From contig NZ_CP032134.1 of the NCBI RefSeq assembly GCF_002165375.2, forward strand, positions 1,674,001 through 1,738,000: a stretch of DNA of 64,000 bases, written 5' to 3'. A program made the translations under genes and the position numbers. A model generated the notes under the pieces. The model did no database searches. It was not told the origin of the DNA and was given only the letters and a program-made list of their open reading frames with translations. This document shows, in pieces, positions 8,635 through 17,103 of this stretch (the first letter of the stretch is position 1; every line of letters begins with the position of its first letter). The stretch comes from Acinetobacter chinensis (GTDB taxonomy: Bacteria; Pseudomonadota; Gammaproteobacteria; Pseudomonadales; Moraxellaceae).

Positions 8635-9699
8635 ATGAACTGGTGGCAAGACAGCGTGAAACAGCCGAATCTGGATGCAAAAGCACAGGCGGAACAGCGT
8701 CAGTCACAACTCACCAAACCTACAGGTTCATTGTCAGAGCTTGAAAATGTTGCTGTACAGCTGGCAGGTCTGCAAAACGTGCAGAAACCCAGTGTGGATG
8801 CGCCGTGGATCTGTATCTTTGCAGGTGATCATGGTGTGATGGAAGAAAATATTTCTGCCTATCCTCAGGCGGTAACCCGTCAGATGCTTCAGAACTTTGC
8901 AACGGGCGGTGCGTGTATCAGTGTGATTGCAAAGGAATACAACGCAACTTTACAGGTGATAGACTGTGGTTCAGTGGGTGATGTTTACAGCTACACAGGC
9001 GTAGAGCGTCACTGTATTGCACATGGTACTGCAAACTTTGCTGAAACAAAGGCAATGACTGAGGAACAGTGTGCGCAGGCTATGCAGCTCGGATATGACA
9101 GTGCTGAAAAAGCCATTGAGCAGAATGCAGATATTTATATTGCGGGTGAAATGGGTATTGGAAATACCTGTGCGGCTTCAGCAGTGGCATGTTATCTGCT
9201 GAATGAACTGGCAGAGCAACTGACGGGTGTGGGTACAGGGATTCGTGCAGAGCAGCTGGCACATAAAAAACAGGTGATTGATCAGGCGGTTCAACTGCAT
9301 ATGGACTATGTGGCAAATGGTACAGAGCATGATGCATTCAGAGCTTTATGTGCTGTAGGTGGGCTGGAAATCGCAGCGATGACAGGGGCTTATATCCGCT
9401 GTGCGCAACGGGGATTGCCTGTCATTGTTGATGGCTTTATCAGCTCCGTTTCAGCATTGATAGCAGTTCGTCTGAATCCCGAGGTTCGTCAGTGGATGCT
9501 GTTTGGACACAAGTCAGCGGAGTATGGTCATCAGCGTATTCTGTTAGAATTGAATGCCAGTCCATTATTACAGCTGAACTTACGTTTGGGTGAAGGCAGT
9601 GGCGCAGGTGCTGCCTTAGGGGTCATAAAACTGGCATGCAGTCTGCACAACAATATGGCAACCTTTGCAGAGGCAGCGGTTACGGGTGAAAAGGTTTAA
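8635..9699 (+). CDS. cobT: Nicotinate-nucleotide--dimethylbenzimidazole phosphoribosyltransferase
   Basis: The enzyme makes alpha-ribazole 5'-phosphate, the lower ligand of cobalamin, from dimethylbenzimidazole and nicotinate mononucleotide. Markers are LTKPTGSLSELE near the N-terminus, FAGDHGVMEENISAYP, GEMGIGNTCAASA and the catalytic-Glu segment RLGEGSGAGAAL near the C-terminus. I place the start at 8635 (MNWWQDSV), because GGAGAG at 8624-8629 sits five bases before it. An in-frame ATG at 8617 would lie upstream of that ribosome site. The protein has 354 residues from this start, normal for the family. Confidence 0.96.
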   Translation: MNWWQDSVKQPNLDAKAQAEQRQSQLTKPTGSLSELENVAVQLAGLQNVQKPSVDAPWICIFAGDHGVMEENISAYPQAVTRQMLQNFATGGACISVIAKEYNATLQVIDCGSVGDVYSYTGVERHCIAHGTANFAETKAMTEEQCAQAMQLGYDSAEKAIEQNADIYIAGEMGIGNTCAASAVACYLLNELAEQLTGVGTGIRAEQLAHKKQVIDQAVQLHMDYVANGTEHDAFRALCAVGGLEIAAMTGAYIRCAQRGLPVIVDGFISSVSALIAVRLNPEVRQWMLFGHKSAEYGHQRILLELNASPLLQLNLRLGEGSGAGAALGVIKLACSLHNNMATFAEAAVTGEKV

Positions 9700-9705
9700 G
9701 TTTAA

Positions 9706-10335
9706 ATGATGGAGCTGCAGATTGATCTGTTACGTCACGGCGAAACGACTTTAAGCCATACTTTACGTGGTTCTACAGATGATGCACTGACCCAGAACGG
9801 GTTCAGACAGATGTGGCAGACTGTTGATCACGTCTGGAACCCGTCGGATAGCTGTCCGTGGCAGATGATCTTTTCATCCAACCTGTTGCGTTGTCAGTCT
9901 TTTGCAGAACAGTTACAGGCACGTACACAAAGTCCTTTGATACTGGATGCACAGTTACAGGAAATGCATTTTGGTGACTGGGAAGGACGTTCTACGCAGG
10001 ATATTTATGAACAGAACGCTGAGTTACTGGCAAATTTCTGGCAACAACCGAGCATGTACTATCCACCCAATGCAGAAAAATATGCCGATTTTCAGCAGCG
10101 TGTCTTAAACGCGGTGCAGGATATTTATCAGCAGATGCAAAGACAGCATATTTCAAGGGCTCTGGTTGTGACGCATGGCGGTGTCATTAAGTTTTTAAAA
10201 TGTCTGGCTTTGCAGCAACCGCTGGACGATCTGCTTAAAATGACTGCACCTTTGGGTCAGCTGTGCAGTATGCAGTTGCTGCTGGATGAACAGTCTAATC
10301 AGTATCATTTCAGATTACTGGAGGCACATGAATGA
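9706..10335 (+). CDS. cobC: Alpha-ribazole phosphatase (histidine phosphatase family)
   Basis: A 209-residue histidine-phosphatase protein with the RHGE motif at the N-terminus (DLLRHGETTLSH), SNLLRCQSFAEQL, and the second catalytic His in VVTHGGVIKF. Within this operon it should dephosphorylate alpha-ribazole 5'-phosphate or adenosylcobalamin 5'-phosphate. Phosphoglycerate-mutase-like proteins share the fold, so the specific function rests on the position between cobT (6 bp) and cobS (4-bp overlap). Two adjacent ATG codons make the first residue uncertain. Confidence 0.88.
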   Translation: MMELQIDLLRHGETTLSHTLRGSTDDALTQNGFRQMWQTVDHVWNPSDSCPWQMIFSSNLLRCQSFAEQLQARTQSPLILDAQLQEMHFGDWEGRSTQDIYEQNAELLANFWQQPSMYYPPNAEKYADFQQRVLNAVQDIYQQMQRQHISRALVVTHGGVIKFLKCLALQQPLDDLLKMTAPLGQLCSMQLLLDEQSNQYHFRLLEAHE

Positions 10336-11090
10336 CTCCATTTTTAATTGCACTTCAGTTTTTAACGGTATTTCCTGTTCAGCTAAAACAGATGCCATCT
10401 CACAGGCAGAATGGTCGGTCACTGTTATTTTATCCAGTGATTGGTCTATTAATAGGACTGCTGCTGTTCGCGGTGGCTTCAGTATTGTATGCGCTGCCTG
10501 TTGTTCTGTTAACCACAATCATTCTTGTGTTATGGATCTGGTTGACGGGTGGACTGCACCTGGATGGACTTGCGGATACTGCTGATGCCTGGGTGGGTGG
10601 CTTTGGTGATAAGGAACGCACACTTAAAATCATGAAAGACCCTGCCTGTGGTCCGATTGGTGTATTAAGCCTGCTGATTATCTGCCTGTTAAAGTGGTCT
10701 GCACTGTATTTATTACTACAGAAGCAGTTTTACACGGCTTTAATACTGTTTCCTGTACTTGGACGACTTGCACCGTTATTTCTGTTTTTAACGACTGACT
10801 ATGTGCGTAAACAGGGACTGGGTTCGTCCATAGCCGAATATATTCCAAAATACTGGGCAATGTTGATTTTTACAGTCAGCCTGCTGGCCTGTGGTTTCTT
10901 TGTGTGGTCGGGTTTGTTGACCGCTGTGGTTTTTATTGCAACGCTGATTTATCTGCGTTTTAAATTTATTCAGCGGATTGGAGGGATTACTGGAGATACT
11001 GTGGGCGCAGCAATTGAAATTACAGAAATGTCCAGTTTACTTGCTTTTGTAATCGGCAGTATTTATTTCACAGCTAAACAGATCATCTGA
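10332..11090 (+). CDS. cobS: Adenosylcobinamide-GDP ribazoletransferase (cobalamin synthase)
   Basis: This 252-residue polytopic membrane enzyme joins adenosylcobinamide-GDP and alpha-ribazole (phosphate) in the last step of cobalamin assembly. The signature GGLHLDGLADTADAWVGG is present near residue 75, followed by the KDPACGPIGVL loop and several hydrophobic helices. It overlaps cobC by ATGA, which suggests translational coupling, and is the last gene before a strong terminator. Confidence 0.95.
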   Translation: MTPFLIALQFLTVFPVQLKQMPSHRQNGRSLLFYPVIGLLIGLLLFAVASVLYALPVVLLTTIILVLWIWLTGGLHLDGLADTADAWVGGFGDKERTLKIMKDPACGPIGVLSLLIICLLKWSALYLLLQKQFYTALILFPVLGRLAPLFLFLTTDYVRKQGLGSSIAEYIPKYWAMLIFTVSLLACGFFVWSGLLTAVVFIATLIYLRFKFIQRIGGITGDTVGAAIEITEMSSLLAFVIGSIYFTAKQII

Positions 11091-11145
11091 TGAATGCCTG
11101 TAAGCCATTAGCAGATGGGTGTCTGTCAGGGGTAAATAAAATCGG

Positions 11146-11174
11146 AAAAGGATCAGCAGGGCTGATCCTTTTTT
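11146..11174. terminator. Bidirectional rho-independent terminator after cobS
   Basis: A 12-bp perfect stem (AAAAGGATCAGC / GCTGATCCTTTT) with an AGG loop and a run of six Ts. Its A-run on the other side lets it also stop the convergent LrgB-like gene. Confidence 0.92.
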
Positions 11175-11180
11175 ATGGTG

Positions 11181-11882
11181 TCAGGCAAACAGATGAATAA
11201 CAGTATGTATCAGTACAGATCCTGTAATCACCATAAAAATACCCGAAAGTACCATACACAGGCATGCAACAACGCCTTCTTCCTTGTGGCGCATAAAGGC
11301 TTTACTGGTACCAAAGCCATGAGCTGCATTTCCAAGGGAAGCACCCTGGGCAAAGTTTGAATTGAGGTGAAGTTTCTTCAGGATCAGATCTGCCAGGGCT
11401 ACACCGGCAATACCGGTAATCATGGTAAACAGAATCACAAGTTCCACTGAGCCTCCGATATGTGCTGTCAGCTCCATTGCAAAAGGCGTTGAGATCGAAC
11501 GTGACATCAGACTGTATGAGGTCGCCAGATCAAATTTAAACAGTTTTGCCAGCCAGTAGGCACTGATGATTCCTGACAGCATACCGACTACAACGCCGAG
11601 GCTGATGGATATGGCATGTTTTCTGATAATACTGCGGTATTCATAAATTGGAACGGCAAAGCCTACAGTTGCAGGTCCAAGCATCCATACAATCCACTGG
11701 CTTTCCTGCATATAGGTCTCGTAGGAAATATGCAGCAGCAGCAGGATGATGATCAGGATAAAAGGGACAAGCATGGCGGGTGACAGCAGCATATATGGAT
11801 ATTTACGATGCAGTTTTTTTACAAGGATGTAACCCACCAGTGTCGCAATGACAAAGCAAATGGAAATAACAGTTGTGCTCAT
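11181..11882 (-). CDS. LrgB/CidB-family membrane protein
   Basis: A 233-residue protein with about seven hydrophobic helices and typical family segments: LGPATVGFAVPIYEY, ISVPFAMEL-like SISTPFAMELTAHIGG, and LGNAAHGFGTSKAF near the C-terminus. The family partners LrgA/CidA in controlling murein hydrolase activity or lysis, and in some organisms in glycolate or pyruvate transport. It follows the LrgA-like gene by one base, clearly as an operon. The two proteins probably work together in the inner membrane. Confidence 0.88.
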   Translation of the reverse strand: MSTTVISICFVIATLVGYILVKKLHRKYPYMLLSPAMLVPFILIIILLLLHISYETYMQESQWIVWMLGPATVGFAVPIYEYRSIIRKHAISISLGVVVGMLSGIISAYWLAKLFKFDLATSYSLMSRSISTPFAMELTAHIGGSVELVILFTMITGIAGVALADLILKKLHLNSNFAQGASLGNAAHGFGTSKAFMRHKEEGVVACLCMVLSGIFMVITGSVLIHTVIHLFA

Positions 11883-11883
11883 A

Positions 11884-12330
11884 TTATTTTACTTCCATTT
11901 CCTGCTGATGATCCTGCGTTGTTGACTTATGGTGTGCCTGTAAGCGCGATTCGAGTTTAAAGCCAAAATGTACGGCATAAGCAGTGGAAACCATCACAGT
12001 GACCGTACCGATTACAACGGCAACAACCATTTGCCAGCCCTGAGTCATAAACAGGTGTTTGTATTTGATCAGTCCTACAACACAGGGAATAAAAAACAGA
12101 ACCAGTTCTCCAAGAATGAAATCTGAACCTGATTTTATCCATTGCAGTTTAAAAACTCCGCTCAGGAGTGCGAAAAGCATAAGGAACAGACCAATCACAC
12201 CTGCAGATACAGGGATATTTAAAAGCTTTTGCAATACAGAGCCAATCCACCAGATAAAAATCAGCAGGCTGAGTTGAAATATGATTTTCAGTAGGACGGA
12301 CTGGTTTAAAGATCTGAATGTTATGGACAT
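11884..12330 (-). CDS. LrgA/CidA-family (holin-like) membrane protein
   Basis: A 148-residue small membrane protein with about four helices. The segment SVLQKLLNIPVSAGVIGLFLMLFALL matches the conserved core of the CidA/LrgA family, whose members are holin-like or form part of a metabolite transporter. A charged His/Gln-rich C-terminal tail follows. It is transcribed with the LrgB-like gene. The divergently placed LysR-type gene 102 bp away is the obvious regulator, as CidR is for cid operons. Confidence 0.85.
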   Translation of the reverse strand: MSITFRSLNQSVLLKIIFQLSLLIFIWWIGSVLQKLLNIPVSAGVIGLFLMLFALLSGVFKLQWIKSGSDFILGELVLFFIPCVVGLIKYKHLFMTQGWQMVVAVVIGTVTVMVSTAYAVHFGFKLESRLQAHHKSTTQDHQQEMEVK

Positions 12331-12392
12331 GATGACAGCATATTTTGTGAAACTGAGTGTATTTTAAAGTTGACTGCACGCAATGATTATGA

Positions 12393-12411
12393 ATAATTAA
12401 AAAATAATTAT
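12393..12411. promoter_or_regulatory. AT-rich inverted repeat, candidate LysR-type operator
   Basis: ATAATTA and TAATTAT are separated by five As in the 102-bp gap between the LrgA-like gene and the divergent LysR gene. LysR regulators usually bind such T-N11-A-like dyads near their own start, so autoregulation plus control of the lrg pair is plausible. AT-rich dyads arise easily by chance here. Confidence 0.35.
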
Positions 12412-12432
12412 GCCTTAATAGAATAATATGCC

Positions 12433-13332
12433 GTGGATATCAAAAGCCTCAATATTTTTGTCCAGATTGTGCAGTGTGGCAGTTTCAGCCGTGCAGCAGA
12501 TCTGCTGCATCTGACACAGCCAACCCTGAGTAAGGCAGTCCGGCAGCTGGAAGATGAGCTGGATGTGGCGTTGTTTCATAAGGGGGATGGAGGGCGTAAA
12601 AGGGATACACAGCTGACTTATACTGGCGAACAGATATATCAGCATGCCTTGGTGATTCTTGAAGAGCAGCAACAGATCAGGGAAACGGTTGCAAGAGTCC
12701 GTACACTGAAACAGGGTAAACTCAGGCTGGGTTTACCACCACTGGGTTCCGTACTGCTCAGTACATTGATTGCAACGTTTCATAAACAGTATCCAGAGGT
12801 TGAGCTGAGCTTCTTTGAGGTTGGTGCAACAGGAATAGAAGATGCCATTCTTGCAAAAAAAGTGGATGTTGGCATTATTCTTGGGCATTTAAAACCAAAA
12901 CTGGGCGGGATTCAGATCATGGATTCACCGCTGTGCTTACTGTCATTAAAGGATTCACAGTGGCGTGGGCGAACATCAGTGTCGCTTGCTGAACTGAAAG
13001 AGGAATCCTTTTTACTCTACGACGATACATTTACACTAAATAATATGATCATTTCTGCCGCTCAGCATGCTGGATTTGAACTGGAGATTGTCTGTAAAAG
13101 CAGCCAGTGGGACTTTATCGCCAAAATGGTCGAGTCCAATGTAGGAATAGCATTATTGCCTAAAATTTACTGTGAACAGTTAAATCAGGAAAAATTCAAC
13201 ATCAGTCAGCTGGAAAACTCTGGTTTGAACTGGGCTTTAAGTATGGCATGGAATACGACGGTAGCCATGAGTCCTGCCACACGGGCATGGTTACAGATTA
13301 TAGAAAACAATCTGGACAGGATTCATTTCTGA
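12433..13332 (+). CDS. LysR-family transcriptional regulator (CidR-like position)
   Basis: A 299-residue regulator. Residues 1-60 form the winged helix-turn-helix (LNIFVQIVQCGSFSRAADLL, then TQPTLSKAVRQLEDELDVALF). The rest is the effector-binding domain, with GKLRLGLPPLGS opening it. The start is a GTG at 12433; the nearby ATG at 12428 is out of frame. It is divergent from the LrgA/LrgB pair, which suggests it controls them. Its 3' end overlaps the convergent hydrolase gene by 10 bp. Confidence 0.9.
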   Translation: MDIKSLNIFVQIVQCGSFSRAADLLHLTQPTLSKAVRQLEDELDVALFHKGDGGRKRDTQLTYTGEQIYQHALVILEEQQQIRETVARVRTLKQGKLRLGLPPLGSVLLSTLIATFHKQYPEVELSFFEVGATGIEDAILAKKVDVGIILGHLKPKLGGIQIMDSPLCLLSLKDSQWRGRTSVSLAELKEESFLLYDDTFTLNNMIISAAQHAGFELEIVCKSSQWDFIAKMVESNVGIALLPKIYCEQLNQEKFNISQLENSGLNWALSMAWNTTVAMSPATRAWLQIIENNLDRIHF

Positions 13333-14150
13333 AGCTGGTTCAGCCATGTCTGAACTGTTCTGACAACTTCAGCAGGCTGTTTTATCCATGCACTGTGCTG
13401 ATGACCTTTTACTGTCCTGCTCAGGTCAAGGCTGATTACTTGAGGATTCTGAAAGTAACGACTCAAACCCAGCATGGAGCTGAGTGGAGCAAAGTCATCC
13501 TGGTTCAGGTGAATAAATAAAGCCTGCTCAGGTGAAAGTGTGTTTATAGTGCCCGTGATATGTTGGTAGCCGGCAGTGAATATGGTTCTGGACCAGTCCC
13601 GCATCAGTGTTCTGGCTTCTTTATAACCAAAGCCAATTTTATAACCTGCAAGATAACCATCTTTCAAAATCATGGTATTAATTGCGGCAGCTGCTTTGAG
13701 AATATTGAATTTACCTTTCAGATCCCAGTATTTTAAACCGATATTTCCTGTCGCTATTCCAATTACCTGAACAGCATGTTGTTGGGCATAGAGGGTTGCA
13801 AGATGTCCGCCCAGGCTGTGTCCCAGTAAAACAGGTGGTCTGGAGGAAACAGAACAGGCAGCCTTATACAGTTCAGGGATAAAAAAATTCAGCAGATCTG
13901 CATAGCCATAATCAAATGTTCTGGAAACCTCAGGTCTGTTCTGACCACAGCCAGGATAGTCCGCCGTGATGACCTGTATATTGACCGAAAGCAGTTGCTG
14001 AATAAACAGATCATATTTCGCAACAGGCACGCCCAGAGCTGGGAGCAGAATAACAACAGCTCCGTCTGGATATGTGCTGTACAACTGTACCGGTATTTCT
14101 GCCAGCTGTTTAAAGTGAAATGCAGTTGTTAAAGGCGCCAGTATGTTCAT
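13323..14150 (-). CDS. Alpha/beta hydrolase
   Basis: A 275-residue protein with the nucleophile elbow LGHSLGGHLA (Ser112), an ILLPALGVP oxyanion-hole region near residue 37 and a DYPGCGQN loop. No signal peptide is seen. The substrate is unknown; the family includes esterases, lipases and C-C hydrolases. It overlaps the upstream HD-domain gene by four bases (ATGA), so the two are translated together and may act in one pathway. Confidence 0.8.
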   Translation of the reverse strand: MNILAPLTTAFHFKQLAEIPVQLYSTYPDGAVVILLPALGVPVAKYDLFIQQLLSVNIQVITADYPGCGQNRPEVSRTFDYGYADLLNFFIPELYKAACSVSSRPPVLLGHSLGGHLATLYAQQHAVQVIGIATGNIGLKYWDLKGKFNILKAAAAINTMILKDGYLAGYKIGFGYKEARTLMRDWSRTIFTAGYQHITGTINTLSPEQALFIHLNQDDFAPLSSMLGLSRYFQNPQVISLDLSRTVKGHQHSAWIKQPAEVVRTVQTWLNQLQK

Positions 14151-14929
14151 GATTCAACCTGTTCAGTGTTGGGAGAATGTCTGTTTAGTGGATTTAACTG
14201 AATCATCAGCCCCAGCCCCGCTTTGTTCAGCAGTGCTGTTCTGGAATGAGGATGCCTTGTGGATTCCTGTTGGATCAGTGTTTTAAAGTCACTGAGAAAA
14301 TGATCTCGCGGATAGCGTTCCAGTAATTGCTCTGTAAATGCTGCAGGTATCAGATGCAGATTTGCACCTGTTACATCACAGGCGGTTGCTTTCTGTAACA
14401 TCAGGATTTCTTTACTGAGTGTTTTATCATTTTCATCAAGATGACCATTCATGTGCAGGCAGATGGCATCACAGATATTCTGGATCTTTTGTTCTGAATA
14501 ATTATGCTTCTGACATAAAATTTCAGCTTGTTTTGCACTTTCAAGGGTAAAGCAATGGCAGGCATGCAGGCTTAATTCGCTGACCAGTCCAAGATCATGC
14601 ATAAAACTGGCTACAGCAAAGTCTTCCTGATCAAACTGCCATTTTTTTTGATGTGCAATGGCTGTACCTATAAAATAGGTTCTGAGTGAATGAGCTGTAA
14701 CGGATGGGTTCTGAGCGTATTCAAGTTCCTGAAAAGCTTCTTTCACAATATTTGAATCAGGAATGACAATATCGGATATCCGCAGTGCGGAGCAATGTTT
14801 TCTGGAAGTTATCCCTGATCGGATAAAACTGACGGTAACAGGCATAAGAATGCTTTGAATCAGTCTGAATTTTTCTTTAAATGTCAATCGACCCTGTGTT
14901 TTTTGAACCCACTGATAATCACCAATCAT
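14147..14929 (-). CDS. HD-domain hydrolase
   Basis: A 260-residue HD-domain metal phosphohydrolase-type protein. His80 (AHSLRTYFIG) and the His111-Asp112 pair (FMHDLGL) are the metal ligands, with a later ICDAICLHMNGH segment. The layout, with HSLRTY-type helices and HDLG, resembles cyanamide-hydratase-like (Ddi2-like) HD proteins more than (p)ppGpp enzymes, but the substrate is not determinable. Its start is 8 bp from a perfect 32-bp palindrome that probably regulates it and the coupled hydrolase. Confidence 0.75.
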   Translation of the reverse strand: MIGDYQWVQKTQGRLTFKEKFRLIQSILMPVTVSFIRSGITSRKHCSALRISDIVIPDSNIVKEAFQELEYAQNPSVTAHSLRTYFIGTAIAHQKKWQFDQEDFAVASFMHDLGLVSELSLHACHCFTLESAKQAEILCQKHNYSEQKIQNICDAICLHMNGHLDENDKTLSKEILMLQKATACDVTGANLHLIPAAFTEQLLERYPRDHFLSDFKTLIQQESTRHPHSRTALLNKAGLGLMIQLNPLNRHSPNTEQVES

Positions 14930-14937
14930 AGCTGCCT

Positions 14938-14969
14938 CTATATTTTAGAGTATTTACTCTAAAATATAG
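14938..14969. promoter_or_regulatory. Perfect 32-bp palindrome upstream of the HD/hydrolase operon
   Basis: Arms CTATATTTTAGAGTA and TACTCTAAAATATAG (15 bp each, no mismatch) around a TT spacer, ending 8 bp before the HD gene start. No T-run follows on either strand, so an operator for a dimeric repressor (TetR- or MarR-like) fits better than a terminator. No such regulator gene is adjacent. Confidence 0.65.
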
Positions 14970-15192
14970 GTAGTTTTCCTGTAGCGCAAATATTTTTATT
15001 TAAAGCTGTATGATCAATATCTTACATTGATAATCAGGTATGAATCATCAGCAGTGCGATCTGGGAAATATGATAAAACTGATCTGCGCAGATGAACTGA
15101 CCGGTTGTGGAAACCTGATGTTCAGTAAAAACATTACCTTGTCATAAAATTACAGTATATTGATAAGAACACGGTCAATTTTATTCAGGCAA

Positions 15193-15930
15193 ATGAGCGA
15201 AACCCATTCATCCATTCCTCGGGTACCCAAATACATTCCAATACGTGATGCCATCGCGCATGAAATCGAGTCCGGTCAGCTTGAACGGAATTCAAAACTG
15301 CCGTCTGAACGTGTACTTTCAGAACAGTTTGCAACAACCCGTGTTGCTGTACGTGAAGCATTACTGGCACTGGAAATGGACGGGTTTATTTACCGGCTTG
15401 ACCGCCGTGGCTGGTATATCAGGGCGCCCAGAATTATTTATGAACCACAGTCAACCAAAAGTTTTAATCAGTATGTGATGGAACAGGGTGCTGTGCCTTC
15501 AACTGAGCTGATGACGGTTGAAACGGTTGATGCAACATCCTGGGATGCGGTTCATCTCAGTATCCGTACAGGTGATCCTGTTTATTCAGTGTGGCGGCGC
15601 AGAAGTATTAATGGCAGACCTGTAGTGGTGGAGCATTTGCGTATTAATGCCCAGCTGTTTCCTGATCTGACAGAACATGATCTTGCTCAGTCCGTGACAG
15701 TCCTGATGGCAGAGCAGTATCAGCGTAATTTGACCAGAGCTCATATCAGTCTTTATCCGACTGCTTTTTCAGAACAGCAGGCTAAAGCCCTGCATGTCAA
15801 TATCGGTTCAATGGGCTTATATATCTGCCGGACGAACCGTGACCAGGATGGTGTGATTACAGATGTGGATCAGGAATACTGGCTGCATGATGTACTTGAT
15901 CTGCATTTTGATGCAGAGGGAACAAACTGA
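15193..15930 (+). CDS. phnR: GntR-family regulator of aminoethylphosphonate use (PhnR-like)
   Basis: A 245-residue GntR/HutC-type repressor. The N-terminal winged helix (YIPIRDAIAHEIESG, then LPSERVLSEQF, then TRVAVREALLALEMDG) is followed by a UTRA ligand-binding domain (residues about 90-240, with VYSVWRRRSINGRPVVVE and IYICRTNR-like segments). The ATG at 15193 is preferred over the TTG at 15160. It precedes the AEP importer and catabolic genes. Two identical palindromes lie in front of the transporter and of phnW and are its likely operators. Confidence 0.85.
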   Translation: MSETHSSIPRVPKYIPIRDAIAHEIESGQLERNSKLPSERVLSEQFATTRVAVREALLALEMDGFIYRLDRRGWYIRAPRIIYEPQSTKSFNQYVMEQGAVPSTELMTVETVDATSWDAVHLSIRTGDPVYSVWRRRSINGRPVVVEHLRINAQLFPDLTEHDLAQSVTVLMAEQYQRNLTRAHISLYPTAFSEQQAKALHVNIGSMGLYICRTNRDQDGVITDVDQEYWLHDVLDLHFDAEGTN

Positions 15931-15935
15931 AGAAA

Positions 15936-15965
15936 TAATTAATCTGGTTTAAACCAGATTAATTA
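15936..15965. promoter_or_regulatory. Operator palindrome 1 of the AEP locus
   Basis: The 20-bp palindrome AATCTGGTTTAAACCAGATT at 15941-15960 extends to a perfect 30-bp dyad. It lies between phnR and the substrate-binding-protein gene. The same 20 bp recurs at 21291-21310 before phnW. GntR/HutC regulators bind dyads of this type, so it is the probable PhnR site. Confidence 0.8.
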
Positions 15966-16026
15966 AATTGTCATAATACTTTGTTGAAATACTGGCTATC
16001 AAAGATGCTTTCTTCAGGAACAGCAG

Positions 16027-17070
16027 ATGCGCCAGTATGGACAGAGTTATAAAAAATATGCGGCAGTACTGAGCTCAATAGTACTGATGACTTCCCTTGT
16101 AACGGGATGTACAACAAATTCAGGTGCTCAGCCTCAGGAACAGCTGACAGTCTACACGGCTGTTGAAGCCGAACAGTTAAAACGCTATCAGTGGGAATTA
16201 AGAAAAGCACATCCTGAATTAAGGGTGAAATGGGTACGTGATTCCACGGGTGTAATTACTGCAAGATTACTTGCTGAACAGAAAAATCCTCAGGCTGATG
16301 TCATCATGGGGCTGGCACTGACCAGTCTGCTGGTCATGCAGGATAAAAACCTGCTTGAACCGTATAAACCCGCACATTCAGATCAGCTGAAAAAAGACTT
16401 TGTCAGTGCAGAACCAGTACCCGTATGGACAGGGATGACCGCATGGGAGTCAGCAGTCTGTGTCAATACAATTGAACTGAAAAAGAAGAATCTGCCTGTA
16501 CCCCGCAGCTGGAAAGACCTGACCAATCCTGTTTATAAAGGATTGATTGTGATGCCGAACCCGGCATCCAGTGGTACAGGCTATCTGGATGTGACAGCAT
16601 GGATGCAGATTTTTGGTGAAAAACAGGCGTGGGAATACATGAGCGCACTGGACAAAAACGTATCTCAGTATGTTCATTCAGGTTCAAAGCCATGCAAGAT
16701 GGCAGCCCAGGGCGAAACCATCATAGGCATTTCATTCGGTTACCCAGGCTTTAAACTCAGATCACGCGGTGCTCCGCTTGAAATCGTTTATCCATCTGAA
16801 GGACTGGGATGGGAAATGGAAGCCTCAGCAATAGTCAAAGGCACACGACATTTAAGCAGTGCGCAGAAATTTATCGACTGGACGGTAAGCCAGGCTGCCA
16901 ATCAGGCATATGCACAGAATTTTTCCATGGTTGCGCATAAAGCAGTCACATCAACCAATCCCGATTTTCCAAAAGATCTGTCTCAAAGACTGGTAAAAAA
17001 TGATTTTTACTGGGCAGCAGAAAACCGTGAACGAATTTTAAATCAGTGGTCACAGAAGTTTGAACACTGA
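16027..17070 (+). CDS. ABC transporter substrate-binding lipoprotein, putative 2-aminoethylphosphonate
   Basis: A 347-residue binding protein of the iron(III)/AEP-type group. The N-terminus is a lipoprotein signal with lipobox LVTGC (lipidated Cys28). It then has a LTVYTAVEAEQ opening, DSTGVITARLLAE, NPQADVIMGLALT and a C-terminal IDWTVSQAANQAYA segment, as in the PhnS2-like family. It captures the phosphonate at the outer face of the inner membrane and passes it to the permease. It is the first gene after operator 1 and begins the importer operon. Confidence 0.85.
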   Translation: MRQYGQSYKKYAAVLSSIVLMTSLVTGCTTNSGAQPQEQLTVYTAVEAEQLKRYQWELRKAHPELRVKWVRDSTGVITARLLAEQKNPQADVIMGLALTSLLVMQDKNLLEPYKPAHSDQLKKDFVSAEPVPVWTGMTAWESAVCVNTIELKKKNLPVPRSWKDLTNPVYKGLIVMPNPASSGTGYLDVTAWMQIFGEKQAWEYMSALDKNVSQYVHSGSKPCKMAAQGETIIGISFGYPGFKLRSRGAPLEIVYPSEGLGWEMEASAIVKGTRHLSSAQKFIDWTVSQAANQAYAQNFSMVAHKAVTSTNPDFPKDLSQRLVKNDFYWAAENRERILNQWSQKFEH

Positions 17071-17103
17071 ACAACAGATTATAAAGAACAGAATGGATAA
17101 AAC

